Source: Chrysopilus asiliformis
Taxonomy: Eukaryota > Arthropoda > Insecta > Diptera > Rhagionidae
NCBI GenBank assembly: GCA_964034945.1
Contig: OZ035962.1
Span: 102,126,784-102,190,783 of the forward strand
DNA length: 64,000 bases
Direction of reading: 5' to 3'
The translations under genes were made by a program, and so were the position numbers. Shown here piece by piece: positions 11,001-21,460 of the stretch. Position 1 is the first letter of the stretch. Each line of letters starts with the position of its first letter. The notes under the pieces are model-generated. The model ran no database searches. It had not been told where the DNA came from and worked only from the letters and a program-made list of their open reading frames with translations.

Positions 11001-12086
11001 TATTTTGTATATAAAATGTGTTGTTTCGTTAGAGTTCCATTTCAGTCAATCACAAAATCTCCCATAAATTTTGGACAAATATCTAAAAAGAGGAATTTTT
11101 TTCAGCTAAATTTAAGAAACAAATTTTCGGTAGCGCTGCAAACGATTCCCATTAGGAGCCAGCTTGACCGACAATTTGAATGCGAAAACATTACTGCGAA
11201 AATTTCTAAAATGGGCAAAATGAATGACCAGACGAAAAATTCTCCAGAATATATGGTAAAAAATTTCTTTGTAATTATTTATAAGTCTTGTAATTTGAAC
11301 TTTTTTATTCTGAAACAAAACAATAATGACACATATTAGATTTACATTACTAAAATTTACGCCCTCCTGAAATTTCTAAAATCAGGCACCCGTAGTGCAT
11401 CGGTTTCATGAACAAGGAGTATTTTTTGAGGTTCGGTTTTTGTATAAAATGTCGTATTTCTATCTTGCAAATATTGGATAAGTGACGATGAGAAAATCAC
11501 TGGCATTTTCATTTATTTACCGAACAGTGTAAATGAGGCTTTAGATCTTAAAAAATCGAAAAATGTAGTCACCATTCCCGGTGCCTCATTTTAGATATTT
11601 CAGGAGAGCGTAAATTTTAGGACAGTACAGATTTTTTTTTTAATTTTTAAGAAGAAAATTCCTGATTTTTAAAAAATGATTTCGTAAATTTGTCTTTTAT
11701 TTTATGTGCAGATCAATTATGGAGTTTTGTCACTTCTTTCAAGTCTATTACCGAAAAATCTTCTTTGCCCGTTCATATCGAGTTCTCACAGCACTTTGGC
11801 TATTAGTAATCTACCTGGACCGATTAAGCCAGCAAAGCTTTTTGGATCCGTACTTCGAGATATTGTCTTCTGGATTCCAAACAGAGGAACGATGGGTAAA
11901 TTTCCCTATTTGTTGTGCAATTTAATAATTATAAAATCTATACTTTTAGGTATAGGTATTTCCCTTCTGACGTACCGCGGAAATCTTCAACTAGGAATAA
12001 TTTGTGATAAAAATGTTATTTCAGACCAGAGCGATGTTGACAACATTTTAGACAAAGTTATAAGAAAAATTCGTTTACTGAAATAA
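8059..12086 (+). CDS. WS/DGAT-family O-acyltransferase (WSD1-like), eight exons, 5' exon missing
   Basis: Exons 8059-8208, 8267-8559, 8628-8793, 8886-9218, 10318-10524, 11106-11255, 11712-11895 and 11950-12086 (TAA) splice in frame at GT-AG sites into 539 codons. Order: a transmembrane segment (CFIAFMAVLPVIILILLIF), KYGEYFKGFLDGSDVFWAIE, then HHALGDG (8907-8927), the HHxxxDG active-site motif of wax-ester synthase/diacylglycerol acyltransferases. A second hydrophobic stretch follows (FILFIQKILILLVLG). Then come a NxxxxDVLLSTVSCAF-type block, a VPARV block and the SNLPGP motif of the C-terminal WSD1 domain. Known enzymes of the family esterify acyl-CoA to long-chain alcohols or diacylglycerol, giving wax esters or storage fat at the ER/lipid droplet. 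Substrate cannot be told from sequence. The frame upstream of 8059 hits a stop (8038-8040) before any ATG, so the start lies in an upstream exon; 5940-6056 is a phase-compatible but unproven candidate. Introns hold at least two MITEs. Confidence 0.92.
9429..10168. mobile_element. TTAA-flanked MITE (piggyBac-type) in WS/DGAT intron
   Basis: TTAA at 9425-9428 and 10169-10172 bounds a 740-bp unit whose ends are CCCTTTCACTgcc and its partner aAGTGAAAGGG (10-bp TIR). TTAA duplication with CCCTTT-like ends is the hallmark of piggyBac elements. It has no transposase. The interior shows several 'ttcatacagaaattcc'-like repeats (about 9680-9820). It sits in the 1.1 kb fourth intron seen. Confidence 0.85.
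10600..10990. repeat. decayed hAT-family fragment in WS/DGAT intron
   Basis: Contains 'gaccatacgtcccggatt' and later 'gcctgcggcgc', 'cccgcagcgaa' and 'cccgcggcgca' motifs, the same order of motifs as in the structurally complete hAT element at 39379-40486. No clear termini remain, so this is an old fragment. Confidence 0.5.
11350..11620. mobile_element. foldback MITE in WS/DGAT intron
   Basis: About 38-bp imperfect terminal inverted repeats: ctaaaatttacgccctcctg at one end and the complement of cgtaaattttag at the other, continuing through 'aaatttctaaaatcaggcacc' versus its partner. Unit about 271 bp, no coding capacity. Target duplication not resolved; superfamily not assigned. Confidence 0.7.
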
Positions 12087-12190
12087 AATTTAAAAAAAAA
12101 TTGTTTTAGAAAATATATTTTGAGCATAATATTTGTGTATTCAAATTTTTGTGATAATAGTGAAAAGTTTTATAATTAATTCAAATAAAT
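12087..12190 (+). other. WS/DGAT 3' UTR with poly(A) signal
   Basis: Very AT-rich sequence after the stop. AATAAA at 12184-12189 is the best polyadenylation signal, about 100 bases downstream. Confidence 0.45.
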
Positions 12191-13490
12191 TTTGAACATT
12201 TCTGCTCTAAAATCCATATATTAAAGACTTTCATTTATTTGTGTAGAAAATATTTTTATAGTAAAAGTTATTACCATTTAATATAAATGAACAATTGGAA
12301 TAAAATGATAGGGAATATTTTTATTACAATCAAAACTTTAACAGAGGAAAAACCATTCTGAGAAAATAACTTGCGCGTCCATGAAATATGAACTCTACCA
12401 TAATTAATATTTAAAAGACTGTCAATCAGTATCAAAATTAACGCAATTTGGAATTTCATTGATGCACTTTAGTCAAGTATTTCATTAAAAGTCAAAATAA
12501 AATCATTGCACTGCGATTGGGATATTTTGAACGGGTCACTGCAATTTTATCATTATTAAATTGTTATTGCAATAATAATAATAATATGACCCATCATCAC
12601 ATAAGTGCATCATACGTAAAATGTTTATTTAATTTTTGTGGAAATGATTCTGTAGTACATTTTTAATATGATCATAAACTGATATGAAAATCATATCAAA
12701 AGTTCGCCAAACAGACAAATTGAAAAAAAAAATACCCTAAACGAATTGAATACAACAGCAATAATATTATCCTTTAATTCATTTATGCTTTTCGAAATTG
12801 AAAATTAATTTCACTTGTATTTGGGTTGACGAAATTAAAAGCGTATTCCATTGATGTTTCAAGAACTGAACTTGGAATATGTTGCATTTCCGACATACAC
12901 AGGTTAATAATGTGATGCTGTTAATTTATCCAATTCGAACAAGAGAATCATATAATGGACTTATGATATATTCAAAGCATCGCAATAATTGCAGCATAAA
13001 TTTCTTTTCCATTTATTTGGGTTCTTTTCCATTCAATGAAAAGCATTTTATTTTATGGTTTAAATTTAAAAAATCTGCATTAATTATATAGTTTAATTTT
13101 TAATTACAAAATAACGAAACTCATAATTAATCTTTTTTGCAAGTATGGGTTTTAATTGGATCATAAAATACAAATAATTTTTGAAATCATTTGTATTTTA
13201 TATACAGCCAAACAAGCTTACAAGCTTGGCAGCATCAGCCTAGATTGTAAATCCGCGGTGAAAGAGGGGGTGGGGGGGGGGGGGGGGGGTGTGTGTGGAG
13301 ATATTAGAGTTATAGATTTTTTCATGCTGACTATAAATCAGAAATCCATAAATCTCTATCTGGTACCAATTTTGTGATATGGACAATTTGATCGTGCCAC
13401 AACAGTTTATCCAAATGCACACGAATCACGGCGAATACGAGTGCGCTCGTCCTGATCTGCTGTGATTCGCCCAGATTTCGTTGTTTGCGT
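12191..13490. other. intergenic, nothing coding recognised
   Basis: AT-rich DNA with an 18-base G run (13272-13289) followed by a short (GT)n stretch. A 70-codon ORF at 12879 has no recognisable content. Around 13410-13470 a GC-richer block has imperfect inverted copies of 'gaatcacggcga'. Confidence 0.4.
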
Positions 13491-13495
13491 CTTAA

Positions 13496-13714
13496 CACTT
13501 AATTGATGAGGTGGGTCCAGTGGACCCACATTGACTTTTCTCTCTTTGCTATTTCTCATGTTTTCAGCACAGTTACTCTGAAATCTTCAGTACCTTCATA
13601 CAGTATGGTGTTGTATGCTGAGTTAAAAGCACGGATTTGGTATGTGATTAGAACAAGTCCATTGGAAACCACCTCATCATTTACGCATCTGATTTTCACC
13701 TCATAAATTAAGGG
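13496..13714. mobile_element. TTAA-flanked MITE (piggyBac-type, 219 bp)
   Basis: TTAA at 13492-13495 and 13715-13718. Ends are CACTTAATTGATGAGGTG and, as reverse complement of the other end, CCCTTAATTTATGAGGTG (16 of 18 match). No transposase; the 67-codon ORF inside is incidental. Confidence 0.8.
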
Positions 13715-13718
13715 TTAA

Positions 13719-14290
13719 GTAAGATGAATGTGCTCTTGCATTTCCCTGCCTAATTAATCTCAGTTCTGTACATACTTCATTTCGTGGCGAAAACACCTGC
13801 ACAAACTCTTGTGAAGTTGACGCCCGCTTTAGCAAACTACCCGCTACAGTGAACACAAAAAAAATATTGCATTATTACCCCTTTACCTCCTCCCCTTCTT
13901 TATTCTGAACCACTGAAGGGGTTTTTATCCGGTTTTCAATATTTTATGGTTTGTTTAGTAGGGAAATTTTCTACCACTATACCGGAATCTGCTCTATCTT
14001 CTTCATGTAATTCCCCCACCCCTCCTTTTGTTAAATTATATGGAAAAGGGCAGTAGTAGACTCCGGAAAATCTCTTAGCAAGACAACCTATATAAAATAG
14101 TTAAAATCAAATTGTTATCGCTTCAATGGTTCCAAAAATACCAAGAAAGAGGATAAAAGCTAGAAAGGCTTTATTTGTGATTTTTTTGAGGAACGGATGA
14201 AGGTTAAGTACAACAAAAATTTTTAAAAAATTAATCAGCTTATAAATAAAAATAAAAAATTTTAGTGAAAAAGCTCTTGCGGCAGTAGCC
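13719..14290. other. intergenic, nothing recognised
   Basis: Single-copy looking AT-rich sequence; no exons, repeats or conserved motifs that I can support. Confidence 0.4.
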
Positions 14291-14293
14291 TTA

Positions 14294-14588
14294 GGCCTAT
14301 GTTCCACACGGCAACTTTAAGCGGCAACTTTTCTTAAGTATAGGCGCGAGAAGTGAGGGAAGCGGTGGCTAATGTCGCCAGTTCCGAAAGTAGAAACAAG
14401 GCGACAAAATACGCACACAAGCACAAAATCACAAAGAACGGGTTCGTTCTTCACACAACTTCACACACACCTGAAACACTCACTGTGTAATATACAGAAG
14501 TTTCCGGTAACTTGTCTCCGCGTGTAGCACAAACGAGCAACTTTTTGTATCGTATATCGGTTTAAAGTTGCCGTGTGTAACCTAGGCC
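14294..14588. mobile_element. TIR MITE, PIF/Harbinger-type (295 bp)
   Basis: TTA direct repeats (14291-14293, 14589-14591) flank ends GGCCTATGTTCCACACGGCA and, in reverse complement, GGCCTAGGTTACACACGGCA, continuing 'acttta'. Three-base TTA duplication and GG-starting TIR fit PIF/Harbinger. No coding capacity. Confidence 0.85.
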
Positions 14589-14591
14589 TTA

Positions 14592-16860
14592 AGAAAAAGA
14601 CAGATTTTACAAACAAACAAATTTACCGCCAGTAGAGGTAAGCACAGAAGTACCGAACCAATTGAAGTTTCGACGTATGGAAGATTTATGTAAAACCAAA
14701 GATTAGGTAAATAAAGCTAAGAATCCTAGAACAAATCTTGAGGTCCCAAAAATATTCGACAGCAGAAATGGAATCTTTAATATTTTGACTCAGAACTGTC
14801 AAAAAATCAATAAAAATATTTACACTGCATGCGTTACTCGATTGAGATTCATAACTCTACAGTATCTTTCATACAATTTAAAAGCTCTATGAAAAGTTCT
14901 GTAGTTTCTTATCTTTAGTTAGCTAATCTTTGGTAAAACTACATTTTTAACACTTTTTCCTTGAATATTATTTTTTATCAAGAAAATGCATCGTTATCAA
15001 TAAAATTGCAAAAAAACAAGAAATTTATTGTATCACTCGATTTATAAATCATTTTCAAAAAAAAAAAAATCTGAAATTAAATTTCAATCGTATTATCCAA
15101 TAAAAGTACTTTTAATAAATCAGTCTAAAGAAACATTTAAAAGTCGTACGCATTTTTCAAGGAATGTTGTTAATCTATTGAATAAATTTAAAATTTAAGA
15201 CATTTTCAATGACACAGTGCTGATTTTCTATTTATGTACACCCTTAACAAATATTCGGTTGAGTGTTTTAAGTCAATGGGAGTCATGATATCGATTTAAT
15301 CTAAAGCTACACGATAAATTTAGATATCGCCTTAAATGACAAAATCAGCTCCAAACAACCAAAAAAAAAAGTAATAGAATAAAAAGAAGAGAATTGATTG
15401 TATTGGCAAATAAAAGGAGGTTTTTTTTCTGTTGATGCCCCACGAATAAAAACTGCTTCAAATGTTTATCTGAAATGAAATTTCCATATATTACAGCATT
15501 AACCGACATTCGTCGATAAGTCATCCGGAAGCAAGAAAACTGCTTGTGAACACCCTACATTTTTATACACATACCACAACAGTTACATGTTATACCTATT
15601 TTATTTAACCACTTTTCTCCTCTCTTTTTCCTCGTTTTTTTTTCTTTTCTTTTGAATGTCTATATTTTCTAAGTTGCCAAATATAGAAGTAGTATGTATA
15701 TAAATGATATACAAATGGAGTTTATATGGTGTGCTTATGAAATGTACGAATTCTATGTTGGTATAAATTGGAACATTATATAGAAATAATTTCGACCTAG
15801 TACCACAACGACATAATAAATCATCAGCTTATGCAAATACGCAGGAAGCATGAAAGCTCAATGACTCCGGGGAAATAGAAAATTTACGTACAAGTCGAAT
15901 CCAATTTTCTAAACCGTGGAAAGCTTAACCATTGTCATCCCGCAAGACAGCTATAGCAAATATCGAACGTAATTTACTCGTTGTGGCCGCGGTCTTGCTA
16001 GACGATGTACACGACTATAACGTACTGTTTGCTATAGGGGGATGTCCCCTAGCGCCGAACGGCTCCTTAAGCCGGACACTTGCTAGATCGCAGGATGTAG
16101 ATAGCGATATTAGCAAAAATAGCAAGCGAGGTGAAGCATTAAAAATTTTGAGGTCTAAAAAATTATGAGGTCCAAGTGCCATAAGAAAACGTGATCATTT
16201 ATAATTAATTTTTGAATGCCTCTCGATTCCTTATTTTTGAGCTGACATAATTGAATTGTTTTAGATTTCTGCTTATGCAAGATGAGCACCGTTATTATTA
16301 AATTATTAAAAAGGCATTTCAAAATATCAGTTGTGGTCAACACAAAACTTTCTTCTACAGAATCTACGACCCTGCGCAATTCACGCTAGAGCCCTGTCGC
16401 GTTGTCAACCTAAGACGACCTCCCAAAAAATTGTTGGTTCATCCAAAAATATCAAAAACGTACAAAATTTGAGATAACTTGAGAACTGTAAAAGATATCA
16501 ATTTACGGTAAATGGCAAAAATGTAGAAAATGTTAACATCTTTAATTATTCTTTTAACTGATTTGTCGAAAAACCGTTAGTTTGCAAATTATTCGCAAAC
16601 ATATGATTTTTTACATATTAATGAAATTATCTCAATAACGGTAAAAGATAACGGATAACTGTAAGAAACAAAATTGTGCAGAATGCCATTCTCATTAATT
16701 CACTTCATACATTCAGTCAGCAAAAACCCGTTAGTTTTCGAGATAATCGCAAAAAACTGTTTTTTTTGGAAATAACGGTTTATTTCGATAACAGGTTGAG
16801 ATATCGAGTTATAGCTAAAGACAAAAGTGTGGGAAATTTTATTTTCTCCAAGTTTTGTCA
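14592..16860. other. intergenic, no gene recognised
   Basis: AT-rich DNA with simple A and T tracts and a pyrimidine-rich patch (about 15600-15660). A 78-codon ORF at 15932-16168 overlaps inverted copies of 'gctatagcaaat' and 'tttgctatag', so it looks like repeat DNA rather than a gene. From about 16440 the sequence turns into low-complexity 'taacggtaaaagata' blocks leading into the family B fragment. Confidence 0.4.
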
Positions 16861-17215
16861 TACTTAAGGCCACTAAAAAACGCGTAGTTTGGGAGTAAAT
16901 CGAGAAAAACGAAATTGCAATTTTTGAAAAACCGCCATTTTGGATACTTCCGGTTAACGGATTTCCACCAAAAGTTGATAGGATCGTCCCATTTCAGGAC
17001 CCAACTTGCCTATAAAATTTCATGGCGCTAGTTCTATTAGATTTTGAGAAATCTTGTACACAGACTGACAGACTGACAGACAGAAAGACATTTTTTAAAT
17101 ATGACTCCAATCGACTCAGGAGTGATCGGGAAATGTTTTTTAGGCAAAATTAAGAGGTCGAAATTTTTCATGAATACAATACATTATTATACTCCGTAGA
17201 AGAAAGTAAAAAGCT
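16861..17215 (-). mobile_element. (GTCY)n-cored element, diverged family B (reverse)
   Basis: Ends with 'catgaatacaata' and 'gaagaaagtaaaaa', the family B terminus in reverse. Contains a short GACA array (about 17060-17095) and 'atttgagaaatc.tgtacac'. More diverged than the other copies. Confidence 0.5.
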
Positions 17216-17440
17216 AGTTTGTTTCATAAAGGCGTACAGTGATGATTAATGTTCCAGAGGTTTTCAGCTTCATATACAAATAGAGGGGGGAGGGGGAATA
17301 ATATGGAGTCTGTGACCAAAATAGTTATATTTTTGAAAATGTTATCAATTGCGCACCCCCCCCCCCCCCCCCTCTTCACCACCTCACCCCACTTACTACG
17401 TCACTGGCACTTTTTAAAATCTTAGTAAATACTCAGGGGG

Positions 17441-17560
17441 TCTATTATGGAATACGAGCGTAATCGTAACGATTGGGATTTGCCTGTTGTTGTAGGGTTT
17501 TCTACTAACAACAACAGGCAAATGCCAATCGTTACGATTACGATCGTATTCCATAATAGG
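17441..17560. repeat. near-perfect foldback palindrome (~120 bp)
   Basis: Arms about 50 bp: tctattatggaatacgagcg, taatcgtaacgattgggatt, tgcctgttgttg on the left, and the matching complement on the right with only a few mismatches, around a loop of about 15 bases (gtagggttttctac). Short fully folding units like this are usually MITEs. Target duplication not resolved. A C17 run lies just upstream (17356-17372). Confidence 0.75.
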
Positions 17561-19750
17561 CCACCAGGTGTCTGGCACTAAGAGACAGTTTTTATTGTCA
17601 TGAAATTATCGACCAAAATTCGAAGAAGTTTTTCATTAAGAAATTCATACTTTTTGTAATCTTTTTCCCGTGATTCAGTGTCTTATAATTTGAACTGAAA
17701 ATTCATGGAAAAATCGAAGATGATGTTTCAACGGATATTCGGATTTTTTGTTGTTTGTAAAAATCAAAAATCTTAGGTGTCCGACGCTAGGGGAATTCCC
17801 CCTATTGAAATCTATCCTTGTTAATATAAAAGGAATATTCTTTTTGGATTTTTATCATTTTTTTCTTGTCCTTTGTTCCGGTGTATTATCTGTATCTTGT
17901 GCATCCGTCTGTTTCGCCAATTGTCTGTTTATCGTTGATTGTCAGTTAATATTCGTACACAGTTCCAGGATAGAAAGGGATATCATCGTGATCCAAAACG
18001 ACAAATGTGTTGCTAAAAAGTGTCCATGAGCACCTATGGTAATCTAATCGAAAAGTCCTTTTCGCCCGTTGCGTTGTTTACCACGGATATAGAATCCCAC
18101 AAACTGCAAATGCAATTGAAAAAGTCCTTCACGTTCACGTTTTGTGGACACTTCGATCAAATCAATTATTTACAAACGGTCGAAATTTAAAACGTCCTGA
18201 ATAGGGTAAGAGACAGTAAGTTAGAAATGCAGTGCGAATTTGATCTGGAGAATCCAGAAACATGCTTCTGATACATTAACGAGAGACATTTCGCCTAAGT
18301 ATTCGCAAGTAACAATTTCGGTTGTACATTACTTGCAAAACAAGCGGCCGCTGAGGCAAAAAAAAAATATTTTTTAGGAATTCAATAATCCTGAAAACAA
18401 TTCAATTGTAGACAGGAGCTGTCCATAAAAAATGTCACGCCAGTCTTTATATCTATTCCCCGTACACACCGGAGTTCACACGGTGCAGGACAACGCGGTA
18501 CCGGAAATCTGGGCACTGTACAACTCACTGCATAACTCACACCAAACAATTTGAGTTGTTTACTTCCCTCCCCCTAGAACTTCTAATAGAGATTATTGTG
18601 CTTGTTTAACAGGGGACGTGATCGTTTTTCACCAAGTTTACAATAAATGTGATCGCTAATTGACAACGAACGTGATCATTTAATCACTATAGTTAATTAA
18701 AGAAAGAAAATCGTGTCATTTTAATAAATGACCATTTGTCTTAAATTGATGTAAAATCGACTAGAATTTTTAGTGAATTTCTCTTCGTGCAAACGAATTG
18801 TGAGGCGATTTTTCACTTTAGGTAAAGATTTACCCAAATAAATCCTGAGGGTCGAAAATATAACCCATCACTTCTCCCTAGGCCCTTTCGGCTACTGTCT
18901 AAGGGACTCTCCATAAAATTCTGTGAGCTCTGAACCCCCTCCCTCTGATCGGCAGGCTTTCTCCTGATTTTTTTTCACTTTTATCCCTCGCACCCCCCTC
19001 ACCCTCCGCCCATCGTGACGTATTTTATTCACAAAATTGTTTGTTTTTTTCTACGAAAAACGCTTTCTTTTAAAACACAAAAACATTTTGTGACAAACAT
19101 TTCTTAGTACAGAATTATTTTTACTCTTCCATGTAGTATAACTAAAGGCACCTTTACCGTATTCAACCCAACGATTAATATATCATTCTCTTCCAATTTA
19201 TTCTATTCTATTCTATTCCATTTTATATACCATTCAATTCTAGTTCAGCAAGAATCTATTATTCGAGTTTTATTCCCACTATTGATTCAATTAAACTCAT
19301 TTACATCAATCGATTCTGTGAATATTTACATTCGGGAAAAATCATCCATCCATCCATCGGTTGTTGGCTTGTGGGGTTGTTTGTGGGATAAATTGGGGTA
19401 GAGAACTTTTGCTATGAAAACAACAAAAATTGATAGAAAAATATTGATGGAAACTTCCACAAGTTGAAGTTTCAAATTTTGCTCTTTAAAAATTGTTTTT
19501 TTTTTCTTTTTTTTTGCAATACCTTTTTGATATCCAACCAGTGACCCCGATTCCCGGAACTGAACTAATGAGAATTTAGAATGGGCAGAAAACTCCGATT
19601 CCGGGAATCACACTATGAGTTGTTTGCACTAACGAAACATAGCAACTTATATCTAACTATAATTATTATTTATTTCCCAGAATTTCTACGTCTTATGTAT
19701 GAAAAGAACAGTCTAATTTTACGGAATAGTACTCGCAAACGGGCCTAAAT
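17561..19750. other. intergenic, no gene recognised
   Basis: No exon or named repeat seen. Contains 'gtgatcgtttttcacc' and 'gtgatcatttaatcac' palindromic motifs near 18620-18690 and a run of attct(a/c) repeats near 19196-19225. The 93-codon ORF at 17748 is Phe/Leu/Ile-rich and unrecognised. Confidence 0.35.
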
Positions 19751-19756
19751 TCTATA

Positions 19757-20028
19757 CACTCAGAAAAATGTCCAGGTCAACTTTTTGTCAGGTTAACTCT
19801 GACCTTACAGAGGTGTCTGTAAGCCTGCTAGCGGTCAGAGTTAACCTATCTAAGGTCAACTCGTGCAGCTCCCAATGCCCTACTTCACCTGCTGGTGGCT
19901 TAATTTCAGAATTTCTCTGACCACAGGTCAACTCAGTTTTACTTGCCCACATGCAGGCGAACGCGCGCCTGCCCGACGCCAATTACGCCGTATGTAGGTC
20001 GTCGAGTTAGCCTCCATTTTTCTGAGTG
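19757..20028. mobile_element. TA-flanked TIR MITE, Tc1/mariner-type (272 bp)
   Basis: Ends CACTCAGAAAAATG and its exact complement CATTTTTCTGAGTG, with TA on both sides (19755-19756 and 20029-20030). Interior has inverted 'aggtcaac/gttaacct' motifs and is GC-richer than the surroundings. TA duplication suggests Tc1/mariner-type mobilisation, though CACTCAGAAAAA ends are also seen in other insect MITE families. Confidence 0.8.
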
Positions 20029-20365
20029 TAGATTTTTATTTTTTGGAATGTCGAACTCTTGCATTTTGAAATTAAATATAAACTTCTGACAATGAAATGA
20101 TTCACCGTGAATCTAGAATTCGTTAATCTTTTTTAAATTATTTTTTTTTAATTTTTTTTTTTATTATTTTTTTTTAATTTTTTTTTTAATTTTTCATATG
20201 AAAAAAAAATTCTTGATAGTATCTCGCCTGATTCTCTCGCACAGTTTCACATCGTGAAACAGAATTAAAATATTAACCTTGCCATACTTAGCCCATTCAA
20301 CCGATAGATTCGATTCCCTGTACCCTTTCGCAACTATAGTAAAACTTTATTTTTTTAATTTGCAG

Positions 20366-20781
20366 TAAAGAATATTTTGATGGTCCTAGCAGGATTCTAT
20401 TTGCAATGATTCATGAAACCGGTATACTTCAAGTAAAGAAAAAATCATGAAGAATTATGCTTCCCGCTAGGATCTATAATATGGAGAAGAATAAGTTTTT
20501 GAATTACCCTATGGTGCACTGCTAACACGACAGACGTATCTTTGCCTGTGCTGCCAAAAATCTGAATCTAACGATACTATAGAGTCTTAATATACTACCT
20601 GGAATTTCAGGTATGGAATGGGGTGGCTCAACTTTATGAACTTTTAACATCTATGCAACAGAGTGGAAAAGATAAAATATTATCGAAAGTAGTGAAACAT
20701 AGGTTTCTTGTAAAATTTCGCTTAGATAAGGAAAATTCTTCCTGCATTGAAAATGATTTATTGCGATCTCTTGTGCTGAAA
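20366..20781 (+). CDS. two exons of an unrecognised gene
   Basis: Exon 20366-20432 (tgcag acceptor, gtaaag donor) and exon 20611-20781 (atttcag acceptor, gttagt donor) are joined in phase. The first gives (..)KEYFDGPSRILF and AMIHETGILQ, the second VWNGVAQLYELL, TSMQQSGKDKIL, VVKHRFLVKFRLD and LLRSLVLK. The 178-base intron and balanced amino-acid content, unlike the AT-driven ORFs nearby, argue for real exons. If the last donor is not used, the frame ends at TAA 20839-20841. I do not recognise the family. Upstream exons lie somewhere before 20366 and were not found; the 22-codon exon size suggests a multi-exon gene. Confidence 0.6.
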
Positions 20782-20874
20782 GTTAGTTGTAAACAAGTTC
20801 TTCTTTCAAATTTTAATTTTTCAAGTTTATTTATAGTTTAAACATCATAAAAATTTGAAAAAAAACTGAGATTT

Positions 20875-21460
20875 ATTTAGTGTGACCATACGTCACGGAC
20901 TGGCCGCGATAGTGCCGAACTTAGGGATGTTGTATATATCGACTGCTAATTACTCCAAATTACAATTTCCCCCTGCGGTGCATTTTTTTTTCAATATTTT
21001 TCCACAAAGAACCCTTTTCTACAAAAAAAAATGCTCTGCAACGCGTCTTTCTTATCTGGATATTTTCAATTTCCGTTTTGATTATTTGTGTGACGTAAAG
21101 AGCGCAATAAATTAAGTCTTTTTGTTTTGAACATGCAGGGAAAGGGGTAGAGTTTAGGATGTGGAAACTTTCCTTGTGGAACAATTTTCCCAGTGGCGCA
21201 AACTGCGTCAAAATTGCTCCAATGCTTGATTAGGTAACAGAATAGGGATTTACAGGCAATGGGTGGGGTAGATTTTAGTGCGCGAAAACTTTGCGGGGGG
21301 AGGACAATTTACTTAATTACGCAAACTGCGTCAAAACGCTTCAACGGTTCAGTAAGTAACAGGGATTCACAGGCAAATGTAGAGGTAGATATCTGTGGAC
21401 GCTTGATTTAAAGTATTTCGCCGTATTATGTTTAAAAAATTTCGCCTAAGGCGCAATAAC
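20875..21460. repeat. decayed hAT-family fragment
   Basis: Starts 'tgtgaccatacgtcacgga' and has 'ccctgcggtgca', two diverged copies of a segment containing 'gcgcaaactgcgtcaaaa.tgct' (about 21190 and 21320) and 'gcctaaggcgca'. Same motif family as 39379-40486 but with no intact termini. Confidence 0.5.

Noticed and set aside
13503..13706. 67-codon ORF as a gene
   Set aside because: It lies entirely inside the TTAA-flanked MITE 13496-13714.
15932..16168. 78-codon ORF with ordinary-looking codons
   Set aside because: Overlaps inverted copies of a gctatagcaaat motif and has no recognisable domain or splice partner; more likely repeat DNA.
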